From Betaproteobacteria bacterium (GTDB lineage Bacteria; Pseudomonadota; Gammaproteobacteria; Burkholderiales; Rhodocyclaceae): a stretch of 35,190 nt of DNA. Each line of letters starts with the position of its first letter. Position 1 is the stretch's first letter. The stretch is from assembly GCA_019136545.1 (NCBI GenBank), contig JAGVUA010000128.1, positions 1 through 35,190 of the forward strand. The letters are read 5' to 3'. The translations under genes were made by a program, and so were the position numbers. The notes below the pieces were generated by a model, which was given only the letters and a program-made list of their open reading frames with translations, was not told the origin of the DNA and did not search any database. Shown here piece after piece: positions 1 to 8,164 of the stretch.

Positions 1-2115
1 CGGGCTGGGTAGCCACTTCAGCACGGTTCGGTACAGCAGGTGAGGATCGACCGGCTTGCTGATGAAGTCGTTCATGCCGGCCTCCATGCACGCCTGGCGG
101 TCGCCGGCGAGCGCATTGGCCGTCATCGCAAGAATCGGCACGTCGGCGCCGGCGCCCAGGCCGCGAATCCGCCGGGTCGCTTCCAGTCCGTCCATTTCGG
201 GCATCTGGACATCCATCAGGATCAGGGCATACCGCCGCGCCTGGGCTTTTTCCAGCGCGATCCTGCCGTTGCCGGCGATTTCCACGACCAGCCCGACCTC
301 GTTGAGCAAGTCCCGGGCGACGTCGGCATTGACGGCGTTGTCGTCGACCACCAGGAGGGTCGCGCCGGCGTGCAGGCGGCGCAGCTTGTTCTCGGTGTCG
401 TCCGTCGCGGCCTGCGCGGGGAGGACGGGTATCGCACGGCAGCGTTCGAGCCGCGCGGTGAACCAGAAGGTGCTGCCGTCGCCTGGGATGCTGGTGACGC
501 CGGCGTCGCCACCCATGAGCTTGGCCAGGTGGCGGGTCACCGTCAGGCCGAGGCCGGTGCCGCCGTATTTGCGCGTAGTCGATGAATCCGCCTGCTCGAA
601 CGACTGGAACAGGCGCTGAATCTGTTCGACGTTCAAACCGATGCCGGTGTCCTCCACCGCGAAACGGATCAGGTAGCCCGCTTCGTCCTCGTCGAGCGTT
701 TGCGCCGTGAGGGTGATGGTGCCGTGCTCGGTGAACTTCACGGCGTTGCTCGCGTAGTTCAGCAAAGCCTGGCGCAAGCGCGTCGGATCGCCGCGCAACC
801 AAAGGGGCAGATCGTCCGTGTCGATCTCCAGGCGCAGACCTTTGGCCCGGGCCGATTCGTGCAGGATGGATTTGACTTTTTCCATCACGGCGGCCAGCGG
901 GAAATCGACGCGTTCCAGCTCCACGCGCCCCGACTCGATCTTCGACAGGTCGAGAATGTTGTTGATGATGGTGAGCAGGTGTTCGCCGGCGGCATCGATC
1001 TGCTGCAAGCGGGAGAGCTGTTCGGCAGACACGTCGCTGCGGCGCATGAGGCTGGTCAGGCCGATGATGGCATTGAGCGGCGTCCGGATCTCGTGGCTCA
1101 TGTTGGCGAGAAAGGAACTCTTGGCCAGGTTTGCCGATTCGGCGGCCGCCTTGGCCTGCGTCAGTTCCGCGGTGCGGCTTTCGACCAGCGTTTCGAGATG
1201 GCGCCGATGGTCGTCCAGTTCCTGGCCGATGCGCTTTTTCTCGGTGATGTCTTCCTTGATGGCGACGTAGTGGGTGACCTGTCCGCCCGATTCGCGTATC
1301 GGCGCGACCACCGCGAACTCGATGTATTCCGAGCCATCCTTGTGGCGATTGTGGAACTCGCCTTTCCAGGACTGTCCTCGACCCAGCGCCTGCCACATTG
1401 CCGTGTAGGTCTCTCGCGGCGTTTTTCCAGACTGCAGGAAACTGGGGTTGCGTCCGAGACATTCCTCGTGACTGAAGCCGGAGATGTTCACGAAGGCGTC
1501 ATTGACGTACTCGATGGTGCCGCCAAGATCGGTGATGACGATGCCGTCCGGGCTTTGCTCGACGGCGCGCGAAAGCTTGCGCAGCGTCTTGTTGACCTCT
1601 TCGGTCATTCGGCGGGAGGCGAGGGCGTCTTCCATGACGTTGAGCAGCGCAAGCCTGGCCTGCCGCTGTTCCTGCAAGGCGCTGGCCTGGGCATTTTCCG
1701 TTTGCCGATCGTCGATCCGCATTGATTGCAGATTCTCGAAGGTGACGATGAAGCTGTCCAAGGCCGATGCGGGGCCGGTGCTGGCGAAAGTCAGCCGCGT
1801 CTGGAGGGGATAGCCGTTGCGGTGCTGCAAGCGCAACTCGATCGCCGAATGGTCAGTCTCCTCGAAGGGATGCCGGAGCAAATGGTCGAGGTAGCCGTGT
1901 TGATCGACGGGATGGACCAGGTGCTGGCTGTCGGTGCCTTCCAACTCGGCGGCCGGGTAACCGAGCATGCGGCAGAGCGCCGCGTTCACGCGCAGCCAGC
2001 GCCCCTCGCGCGATATCAGGGCCAGTCCGACTGCAACACCCTCGAAGATCGCCTCGAAGCCGGGCTGGGGCCGGGAGACCGGCAAGGAGAGATGTTCCGG
2101 CGCGACGGCGCTCAT
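1..2115 (-). CDS. PAS-domain hybrid sensor histidine kinase (3' end outside window)
   Basis: Cytoplasmic hybrid histidine kinase, 705 residues visible. Reading the minus strand from the ATG at 2115, I see a PAS domain (about 20-125) and a second PAS-PAC domain (about 175-285, ending in an ITEKKR-type linker). Then comes a HisKA domain with phospho-acceptor His341 in [10 protein letters not shown]. An HATPase domain follows, with DTGIGL and GGTGLGL boxes. A receiver domain starts at LLVVDDN, with phospho-Asp635 in [13 protein letters not shown] and Lys in SKPV. No membrane segment is visible. The start overlaps the stop of the upstream PAS protein as ATGA (2112-2115), so translation is probably coupled and that protein may be its sensory partner. 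The frame is still open at base 1; a second receiver, an HPt domain or an early stop may follow. The ligand is unknown. Confidence 0.93.
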   Translation of the reverse strand, partial: MSAVAPEHLSLPVSRPQPGFEAIFEGVAVGLALISREGRWLRVNAALCRMLGYPAAELEGTDSQHLVHPVDQHGYLDHLLRHPFEETDHSAIELRLQHRNGYPLQTRLTFASTGPASALDSFIVTFENLQSMRIDDRQTENAQASALQEQRQARLALLNVMEDALASRRMTEEVNKTLRKLSRAVEQSPDGIVITDLGGTIEYVNDAFVNISGFSHEECLGRNPSFLQSGKTPRETYTAMWQALGRGQSWKGEFHNRHKDGSEYIEFAVVAPIRESGGQVTHYVAIKEDITEKKRIGQELDDHRRHLETLVESRTAELTQAKAAAESANLAKSSFLANMSHEIRTPLNAIIGLTSLMRRSDVSAEQLSRLQQIDAAGEHLLTIINNILDLSKIESGRVELERVDFPLAAVMEKVKSILHESARAKGLRLEIDTDDLPLWLRGDPTRLRQALLNYASNAVKFTEHGTITLTAQTLDEDEAGYLIRFAVEDTGIGLNVEQIQRLFQSFEQADSSTTRKYGGTGLGLTVTRHLAKLMGGDAGVTSIPGDGSTFWFTARLERCRAIPVLPAQAATDDTENKLRRLHAGATLLVVDDNAVNADVARDLLNEVGLVVEIAGNGRIALEKAQARRYALILMDVQMPEMDGLEATRRIRGLGAGADVPILAMTANALAGDRQACMEAGMNDFISKPVDPHLLYRTVLKWLPSP
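1787..1809 (-). repeat. dispersed motif copy A (core octamer only)
   Basis: Minus-strand CTGACTTT (AAAGTCAG at 1787-1794) inside the hybrid kinase gene, preceded by GCGG as in the best copies but lacking the GGCG-N3-CGCC palindrome. Read in the gene as RLTF. Confidence 0.5.
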
Positions 2116-3323
2116 ATCGGCCCCTTGTCCATCGACGCGTCGGTCTCGTCGAGAAAGCCGAGATCATAGGGCGCTTCCAGCCCAAGCTGCCGCGAAAGCC
2201 GATTGATGTCCCGCTTCATTTCGATCATGACCAGTTCCCGGCCGACCATGGCCTGGTTGAAGCGCTCCAGTTCCTCGTTGCGCTGCGTGAGTTGGCGCTC
2301 GGTGCGCTTGCGGTCGGTGATGTCGATGACGAAGCCGATCATCGCCGGCCGGTTCCTGTACATCAGCAGGTTGCCATAAAGATCGAGTTCCATTCGACTG
2401 CCGTCCCGGCGCAGGCCCGCGACTTCGTAATGCGATTCGGCGTCGTCGCCGGCCATGCGCTGCTGCATCCTCTCGATGATGAAGTCCCGCTGTTCCGGCG
2501 CCACCAGGTCCACGATTTTGGCCGAGGCGATCATCTCGGCCGGCGAGCCGTAGCCGGCCAATCTGGCCAGATGGGGATTGACGTACTGGAAGCGGTTGTC
2601 CTGGATGATGTAGATCCCCACCGCCGATTGTTCCACCAGCGCCCGGAAGCGCGCCTCGTTCTCGCGCAGTTCCTCTTCAGCCAGCTTGCGCTCGGTGATG
2701 TCGCTGGAGAGACCGAAAATGCCCGTCACCTTGCCCTCGCCGTCGCGCAGCGGGCCCTTGGTGACCAGGAAGGTGCGCAGACCGCGCTGCGCCGTGTCGA
2801 GCGTCAGCTCGACGGTCTTGACCTCGCCTTCGGCGATCACTTGGCGATCGCCGGATTGCAGGAACTCCGCCTGAACCGGAAATACCTCGGTGTCGTCGTG
2901 CCCCAATACCTGGTCGATGCTCATGTTGGCGTCGGCACAGGCGGCCTCGTTGAACAAGGTGTACTTCCCACTCAGGTCCTTGGCGAAAATCGCATCGCGC
3001 GAGGCCCGCGCAATCGCCGCGAGCAGACGCAGGGAACCTTGCTGGTCCAGATGCAACTGGATCTCGTGCCGATGGGCGGCCTGCAACTGGGCCACTTGCC
3101 TGCGGATCAACGCATAGAACAGGAGCGTCGTGATGCCGACGAAGATCCAGCCCTTGACCATGCCGGCACGAACGATCTGCTCGGGGTCCTGGAACAGCGT
3201 CACGATGACTTGATCGGAAAGCAGAATCCAAAGCCAGCCAAGAATGGCGTAGAGCAGGACGACGAAAAATACCGGGTTCGACTTGTCGGGTGACTCCGCG
3301 TGCTTATCGGGTGCTTCGCTCAT
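2112..3323 (-). CDS. membrane-anchored double-PAS sensor protein without kinase domain
   Basis: A 403-residue protein with two membrane helices (about 17-41 and 56-72), then two PAS domains (about 105-220 and 233-345), each ending in a DITxRK-type PAC linker. A C-terminal coiled-coil-like segment follows (about 345-390, NEELERFN...MVGREL). No HisKA, GGDEF, EAL or receiver domain is present. Its TGA overlaps the ATG of the hybrid kinase, suggesting the two products form one signalling unit, with input in the membrane and catalysis in a separate soluble chain (inference). I chose the ATG at 3323 because the first hydrophobic helix begins shortly after it. The frame stays open to in-frame ATGs at 3362 and 3395, and no start has a strong ribosome binding site. 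Confidence 0.85.
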   Translation of the reverse strand: MSEAPDKHAESPDKSNPVFFVVLLYAILGWLWILLSDQVIVTLFQDPEQIVRAGMVKGWIFVGITTLLFYALIRRQVAQLQAAHRHEIQLHLDQQGSLRLLAAIARASRDAIFAKDLSGKYTLFNEAACADANMSIDQVLGHDDTEVFPVQAEFLQSGDRQVIAEGEVKTVELTLDTAQRGLRTFLVTKGPLRDGEGKVTGIFGLSSDITERKLAEEELRENEARFRALVEQSAVGIYIIQDNRFQYVNPHLARLAGYGSPAEMIASAKIVDLVAPEQRDFIIERMQQRMAGDDAESHYEVAGLRRDGSRMELDLYGNLLMYRNRPAMIGFVIDITDRKRTERQLTQRNEELERFNQAMVGRELVMIEMKRDINRLSRQLGLEAPYDLGFLDETDASMDKGPI

Positions 3324-3508
3324 ATTGGCGCTGGAAGGAATGCAACGATACGGCCGGATCATAGGGAATCCGTGTGGCCTTGTCGATGTCGGCACCGGCC
3401 ATCATGGCCGCTCGGCTCCGGCGGAAATCGTGATGTAATGGGAGCGATGAATGCCTCGTCCTTGCCAACGGGCAAGTCCTGCCATTTGCTTGGCGAGAGA
3501 CCGCCTCG

Positions 3509-4891
3509 GTGAATTCCGCGCGCACCCTGGTGCTGTTCAACTACGACTGGGATCGCCTCGGCTTCGGCCGCTGGCGGCGCGAGTTTCCGTTCGATGACGC
3601 CGGCTTCGACCTGTTCAGTTTCCCCAGCAACATGCGGCTCGCCGGCTTCGATCTGCAACGCCTGGTCGATCGGCTGGCCGCGCAGGCAGCGCGGCGCGGC
3701 TGGCAGGCGGTGACATCCACCCACGAACAGTTCGGTGCGCTGGCCGCCGCGCTGCTGGCCGAGCGCCTGGGCTGGCCGGGCACGCCGGTGGCGGCCGTGC
3801 TGGCCTGCCAGCACAAACGCCATGCGCGACGGGTGCTGCAGGAGATCGCGCCGGACGCCAATACCGGTTTCGATCTGCTGTCGTCGCGCTATGGCGAGCC
3901 GGTGCCGCACGACATCGCCTACCCGGTATTCGTCAAGCCGGTCAAGGCGGCGTTTTCCGTGCTGGCGCGCACGGTGCGCAACCGGGAGGAACTGGCTGCG
4001 CTGGTGCGCTTCAGCCCATGGGAGCGTTGGGTGATTCGCCATCTGGTCGAACCGTTCGAGCGCATCGCCCGGGCCCGTCTGCCCGAGGCCGGCAGCGCGC
4101 ACCGCATGTTGCTGGAACAGCCGGTGGCGGCGCCGCAGTACAACCTCGACGGCTATGTGTTCGGCGGCGAACTGCGGCCGCTGGGTTTCGTCGAGTCGGC
4201 GATGTACCCGGACACGCAGGCCTTCATGCGCTTCGGCTATCCCTGCGCCTTGCCGGCCGCCGGACAGGCGAAGGCGCTGGACGTGGCGGTGCGCTTTCTT
4301 CGCGCGGTGGGTTTCACGCACGGTCTGTTCAATCTCGAATTTTTCTACGACGCCGACCGCGATCGCCTGACGGTCATCGAGTTCAACGCGCGCATGGCCT
4401 CGCAGTTTTCCGATCTCTACCAGCGCGTCGACGGCATCGATCTGCATCGCTTTGCGCTGGAGCTGGCGCACGGCCGCGATCCGGCCTTGCTGCCGCGCGC
4501 GCCGTCGACCGCCGGCGTGGCGGCCAGCTTCGTCTATCGCAGCTTCGATCCGGCTGCGCGCCCGCCCATGCCGACTGCGGCGCGTGCGCGCGCCCTGGCG
4601 GAACGCTTTCCCGACGCCCTGCTGTTCAGTTTCGCCAAGACCGCCGGCCAGATCGCGCGCGACTTCAAGTGGCTGGGCAGCTACCGCTACGGCATCCTGC
4701 ACCTGGGCGGGCGCGACGAGGCGGATCTGCGCGCGCGTTGCGCAGCCGCGAGCGCGCTGCTGGGCTGGCCGGCGCCTTGCGCCCATGCCGACGGCCCGGT
4801 CGACGATCCTGGCCGGCAAGGCCGGGGCCTCGCGCTCGCCCCGGTACCTGCCGCAGCGCCGGCGATCGTCGCCATGGGCGTGGCGCGATGA
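3509..4891 (+). CDS. ATP-grasp family protein coupled to egtD
   Basis: A 460-residue protein with an ATP-grasp-like fold. A lysine-containing nucleotide-binding strand (VFVKPVK, about 138-144) is followed much later by the acidic metal-binding pair: Glu near 277 in NLEFFYD, and E291-x-N293-x-R295 in VIEFNARM. Known ATP-grasp enzymes activate a carboxylate as acyl phosphate and join it to an amine, thiol or other nucleophile; this substrate cannot be read from sequence. The GTG start at 3509 leads directly into the TLVLFNYDW strand; the ribosome binding site is weak. Its stop overlaps the egtD start as ATGA, so the two are very likely co-translated. The neighbours suggest a histidine betaine, ergothioneine or selenoneine related substrate (inference). 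It does not look like EgtA, which belongs to the glutamate-cysteine ligase family. Confidence 0.8.
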   Translation: MNSARTLVLFNYDWDRLGFGRWRREFPFDDAGFDLFSFPSNMRLAGFDLQRLVDRLAAQAARRGWQAVTSTHEQFGALAAALLAERLGWPGTPVAAVLACQHKRHARRVLQEIAPDANTGFDLLSSRYGEPVPHDIAYPVFVKPVKAAFSVLARTVRNREELAALVRFSPWERWVIRHLVEPFERIARARLPEAGSAHRMLLEQPVAAPQYNLDGYVFGGELRPLGFVESAMYPDTQAFMRFGYPCALPAAGQAKALDVAVRFLRAVGFTHGLFNLEFFYDADRDRLTVIEFNARMASQFSDLYQRVDGIDLHRFALELAHGRDPALLPRAPSTAGVAASFVYRSFDPAARPPMPTAARARALAERFPDALLFSFAKTAGQIARDFKWLGSYRYGILHLGGRDEADLRARCAAASALLGWPAPCAHADGPVDDPGRQGRGLALAPVPAAAPAIVAMGVAR

Positions 4892-5898
4892 CGACGCCGC
4901 GCATGATGCAGATCGGCCGCGACGATCCGGCGGCGATTCAGGCCGAAGCGGCCGCCGAACTGATCGCCGGCCTGAGCGCGACTCCGGCGCGGGTGTCGCC
5001 GAAGTATTTTTACGATGCGCTCGGTGCCCGGCTGTTCGCCGCGATCACGGCACTGCCGGAGTACTACCCGACCCGCACCGAGGCGAGCATTTTCGCGCGC
5101 GAGCTGGCTTCGATGGCCGAGGCGCTCGGGCCGGCCCATACGCTGGTCGACCTGGGCGCCGGCAACTGCGAGAAGGCCGCCCGGCTGTTCGCGGCCTTCC
5201 AGGTCCGCCGCTATGTCGCCGTCGATATTGCCGCCGCGTACTTGCGCGAGTCGCTGACCGATCTGCAACGCCAGCATCCGGCCATCGAGATGCTGGGCAT
5301 CGGCCTGGATTTTTCGACCTCGCTGGTCCTGCCGGCGGCAGCCGGGCAGGGTCCGCGCATGCTGTTCTATCCCGGATCGAGCATCGGCAATTTCGCGCCC
5401 GACGAAGCCGCCGCCTTCCTGCGGCAGGCGCATGCCGCCTGCCAGGGCGGATCGCTGCTGATCGGCGTGGACCTGGTCAAGCCCGTCGACGTGCTCGAAC
5501 GGGCCTACGACGACGCGCTGGGCGTCACCGCCGCCTTCAACCGGAACCTGCTGCGGCATCTCAACGCGCTCGCCGGCACCAACTTCGACATCGCCGACTG
5601 GCGGCACGTGGCGTTTTTCAACCGCGACGCCTCGCGCATCGAAATGCATCTCGAGGCGCTGCGGACCGTGGCGGTGCGCTGGCCCGGCGGGGAACGGCGC
5701 TTCGCGGCGGGCGAGCGCATCCATACCGAGAATTCCTGCAAGTGGCGCATCGAGGACTTTGCCGCCTTGCTGGTCGATGCCGGTTTCCGGCAACCGCGCT
5801 GCTGGACCGACGAGCGCGGCTGGTTCGCCGTCTTCGCCGCCCATGCCGGCGAGGATTTGGCGCCACCGTCGGCGTTGTCGGCGTCCCGCCGCGGCTGA
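4888..5898 (+). CDS. egtD: L-histidine N-alpha-methyltransferase EgtD
   Basis: SAM-dependent enzyme that trimethylates the alpha-amino group of histidine to give hercynine, the common precursor of ergothioneine and selenoneine. The 336-residue product has family hallmarks: PKYFYD (38-43), YYPTRTE (59-65), the SAM-binding VDLGAGN (87-93), YPGSSIGNF, and the C-terminal HTENSCKW segment. The length is close to the usual roughly 320-340. The ATG at 4888 overlaps the stop of the ATP-grasp gene by four bases. The stop at 5896-5898 lies inside a copy of the dispersed CTGACTTT motif, two bases from the stop of the convergent EgtB/SenA gene. The last residues (about 326-336) look poorly conserved and may have been shaped by that motif. 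Confidence 0.93.
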   Translation: MTTPRMMQIGRDDPAAIQAEAAAELIAGLSATPARVSPKYFYDALGARLFAAITALPEYYPTRTEASIFARELASMAEALGPAHTLVDLGAGNCEKAARLFAAFQVRRYVAVDIAAAYLRESLTDLQRQHPAIEMLGIGLDFSTSLVLPAAAGQGPRMLFYPGSSIGNFAPDEAAAFLRQAHAACQGGSLLIGVDLVKPVDVLERAYDDALGVTAAFNRNLLRHLNALAGTNFDIADWRHVAFFNRDASRIEMHLEALRTVAVRWPGGERRFAAGERIHTENSCKWRIEDFAALLVDAGFRQPRCWTDERGWFAVFAAHAGEDLAPPSALSASRRG

Positions 5899-5902
5899 CT
5901 TT
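5880..5902 (+). repeat. dispersed motif copy B (exact)
   Basis: GGCG TCC CGCC GCGG CTGACTTT. Lies across the egtD stop codon and reaches into the stop of the convergent senA-like gene. Confidence 0.85.
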
Positions 5903-7067
5903 AGCCGGCGCAGCTGCGAAAGCCGCCGTGAATGTCGTTGCGCTCGACCGTGAAATAGTTGCGGTAGCGCGGATGGGCCATGCGCGGATCGGTGGCGCGG
6001 CTGGCGCCCTTGAGCACGTAGCGATGCTCCTCGAAACCGAAGCGCGAGTAGTCGCGATAGGGATGGGCGGTGAAGCCGGGAAAAGGCGCGAAGCGGCTGG
6101 CGGTCCACTCCCAGGCGTCGCCCCACTGGAAATCCGGTGCCGTCAGCGCCGCGTATTCCCATTCGGCCTCGGTCGGCAGGCGGCGGCCGGCCCAGGCGCA
6201 CCAGGCTTGCGCTTCGTCCCAGGTCAGATGCACGGCGGCGGTATCGAGGTCCAGCGGCGCCCAGACCCCGAAGCGCCAGGCCTGCCAGCCGTCGTCCTGT
6301 TGGCGCAGGTAGCGCGGCAGGCTGGCCGCGCCGGCCGCCACGGCCGGCAGGAAACGCCGCCAGGTGACGGCTACGCTGTCGATGGCGAAGGCCGCCACCG
6401 GCGCGGCATGCGCGGGCAACTCGTTGTCGAAGGCGAAGCCGGCGCCGTCATGGCCGAGCCGCCAGGTGGTGGCCGGCAAGGCGAGGTCGCGCGCTTCCGG
6501 CAAAGGCCGCTGCCACGGCCGCAGGTGCGCCGGCAAGGGAATGCCGAGCGCCTGGGCCATGTAGGTGCCGGCTTCGGCGTGCATGTCCTCGTGGAACAGG
6601 GCGAGACGGTAGAAATACAAAGCGCCGGGCGCTTCGGTTTCCTTGGGCTCCTGCGCCAGCCACGCCAGCGTTTCGGCCAGGCCGGCGTCGAGGTAGGCGC
6701 GCGTTTCGGCCAGGTCGGGCAAGGCCAGGCGCCAGCGTTCGCGGTGCGGAACCTTGCTCGAGTTGTAGAGGCCATCGGCGCTCGCCAGGCGGCCGGCCGG
6801 CCGCGCGTGGTCGGGGTCGCAGGCGAGGCCGAGGCGGCGCTGGCCGCTGCGAGCGATCCAGTAGTCGTGGAACCAGGCGACATGGCCGGCTTCCCACAAG
6901 GGAGGATTCAGTTGCGGCGAATACGGAACGGTCAGCGCCGGGCCGAGCGCTGCCACGTAGGCGTCGAGCAGGTCGAGCGTGCGGCGCCGGGCGTCCTGCA
7001 AGGCGGTGGCAAGCGAAGGCGCCTCGGCCTGACGGGCGAGCCGCGCAGTGGAATAATCGGTGGACAT
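5901..7067 (-). CDS. senA: EgtB/SenA-type nonheme iron hercynine chalcogen-transferring oxygenase, likely selenoneine synthase
   Basis: A 388-residue two-domain enzyme: an N-terminal DinB-like domain with candidate iron ligands His62 (GHVAWFHDYW) and His159/His163 (FHEDMH), and a C-terminal formylglycine-enzyme-like domain (RLPTEAEWEY about 297-305, AWEWTAS about 318-324, GGFRSC at the end). EgtB oxidatively couples hercynine to a thiol; SenA does the analogous reaction with a selenosugar to make selenoneine. I favour SenA because the divergent neighbour is a SenB-type glycosyltransferase and no gene for EgtA, EgtC or the EgtE lyase is present. Sequence alone does not exclude ergothioneine synthesis. 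The only plausible start is the ATG at 7067, which overlaps the ATG of the senB-like gene on the other strand. The stop is two bases from that of egtD. Confidence 0.8.
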   Translation of the reverse strand: MSTDYSTARLARQAEAPSLATALQDARRRTLDLLDAYVAALGPALTVPYSPQLNPPLWEAGHVAWFHDYWIARSGQRRLGLACDPDHARPAGRLASADGLYNSSKVPHRERWRLALPDLAETRAYLDAGLAETLAWLAQEPKETEAPGALYFYRLALFHEDMHAEAGTYMAQALGIPLPAHLRPWQRPLPEARDLALPATTWRLGHDGAGFAFDNELPAHAAPVAAFAIDSVAVTWRRFLPAVAAGAASLPRYLRQQDDGWQAWRFGVWAPLDLDTAAVHLTWDEAQAWCAWAGRRLPTEAEWEYAALTAPDFQWGDAWEWTASRFAPFPGFTAHPYRDYSRFGFEEHRYVLKGASRATDPRMAHPRYRNYFTVERNDIHGGFRSCAG

Positions 7068-8094
7068 GGGACGAACGCTTTCGCGTGACGATGCGCGCAA
7101 GGTGGTGATTATCACGCCGGCCTTGCGCGAGGACAACAACGGCAACTGGCAGACCGCCCAGCGCTGGCGGCACTTCCTGGCGCCAAATGTTCGTGCCCGG
7201 CTGGCGCGCGCCTGGCCGGAGGGCGAGGTCGGGCGCGACGAGGCGATGATCGCCCTCCATGCCCGCCGTTCGGCCGCGTCAATCGCCGCCTGGCAGGCGC
7301 GGCACGGCAGCGGCCGGCTGGCGGTGGTGCTGACCGGCACCGACCTCTATCGGGACATTCACGAGGATGCCGCCGCCCGGCATTCGCTGGCGCTGGCCGG
7401 CGCGCTGGTCGTGCTCCAGGAGCGCGGGCCGCTGGCGCTGCCGGTCGAGTGCCGCGCCAAGGCGCGCGTCATTTTCCAGTCCGCCACGGCGCGCAGGGCG
7501 CTGCCCAAGTCGGACCGGCGCCTGCGCGCCCTGATGGTCGGCCATCTGCGCGCCGAGAAGTCGCCCGAGACCCTGTTCGCCGCGGCGCGCCTGCTGGCGG
7601 ATCGTTCCGACATCCTGATCGACCACATCGGCGCGGCGCTCGATCCCGCGCTGGCGCAAGCCGCTCGGGCGACCATGGCCGCCGCACCCCACTACCGCTG
7701 GCTGGGCAGCCAGCCGCATGAGGCAACGCGGCGCCGCATCCAGCGGGCCGATGTGCTGATCCATACCAGCCGGATGGAAGGCGGCGCCCACGTGGTCATG
7801 GAAGCCGTGGCCAGCGGCACGCCGGTGCTGGCGTCGCGCATCGAAGGCAATCTCGGCATGCTCGGCGACCGCTATGCCGGCTACTTTCCCTGGGGCGACG
7901 CCGGGGCGCTGGCCGAGCTGGTCCTGCGTTGCCGCGAAAGTCAGGCGTGGCGGCACGCCGGTGCGGGGCTGCTGGCCGAACTGACGGCGCAGTGCCAACA
8001 GCGCGCGCCGCTGTTCGAGCCCGTGGCCGAGCGCGACGCAGTGCGGCGGCTGGCGGACGATCTTCTCGGAACCGGGCCGGCGTATCCCGCTTGA
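7066..8094 (+). CDS. senB: SenB-type selenosugar synthase (GT4-like glycosyltransferase)
   Basis: Glycosyltransferase-like protein of 342 residues. SenB is known to use selenophosphate and a UDP-sugar to make a selenosugar that SenA then joins to hercynine. Visible family marks are an N-terminal VVIITPA strand, a GNxxTAxRW-like segment, GTDLYRDI (91-98), LVVLQE, a VGHLRAEKSP segment, and the GT4 EX7E motif E238...E246 in MEGGAHVVMEAVASGTPV. Start choice is uncertain: ATG at 7066 (used here), GTG at 7060, or GTG at 7102 just before the first beta strand, which would remove the overlap with the divergent senA-like gene. A partial dispersed-motif copy lies within it at 7937-7959. The selenophosphate synthetase partner (SenC/SelD) is not in this window. 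Confidence 0.82.
   Translation: MGRTLSRDDARKVVIITPALREDNNGNWQTAQRWRHFLAPNVRARLARAWPEGEVGRDEAMIALHARRSAASIAAWQARHGSGRLAVVLTGTDLYRDIHEDAAARHSLALAGALVVLQERGPLALPVECRAKARVIFQSATARRALPKSDRRLRALMVGHLRAEKSPETLFAAARLLADRSDILIDHIGAALDPALAQAARATMAAAPHYRWLGSQPHEATRRRIQRADVLIHTSRMEGGAHVVMEAVASGTPVLASRIEGNLGMLGDRYAGYFPWGDAGALAELVLRCRESQAWRHAGAGLLAELTAQCQQRAPLFEPVAERDAVRRLADDLLGTGPAYPA
7937..7959 (-). repeat. dispersed motif copy C (exact)
   Basis: On the minus strand GGCG TGC CGCC ACGC CTGACTTT, within the senB-like coding region. Confidence 0.8.
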
Positions 8095-8164
8095 CGCAAA
8101 GCAACTCGCCCGAGGTCCTTTCTGATATGTTTTTAGCTTATTGGGCAATCCAAGGGAGCGTGTC

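Noticed and set aside
868-882. TTGACTTTTT in the hybrid kinase gene as another motif copy
   Set aside because: It lacks the CTGACTTT octamer and any GC palindrome; the sequence is explained by coding.
1767-3293. A 508-codon plus-strand open frame opposite the PAS proteins
   Set aside because: The minus strand shows clear PAS, histidine kinase and membrane features; the plus frame has none.
4452-7088. An 878-codon plus-strand open frame across egtD and the senA-like gene
   Set aside because: It is a shadow frame: Arg/Ala-rich with no family motifs, while both strands beneath it carry proteins with intact catalytic motifs.
8091-8128. TTGACG and TGATAT upstream of ppdK as a promoter
   Set aside because: The spacing is 26 bases, too long for a sigma70 promoter.
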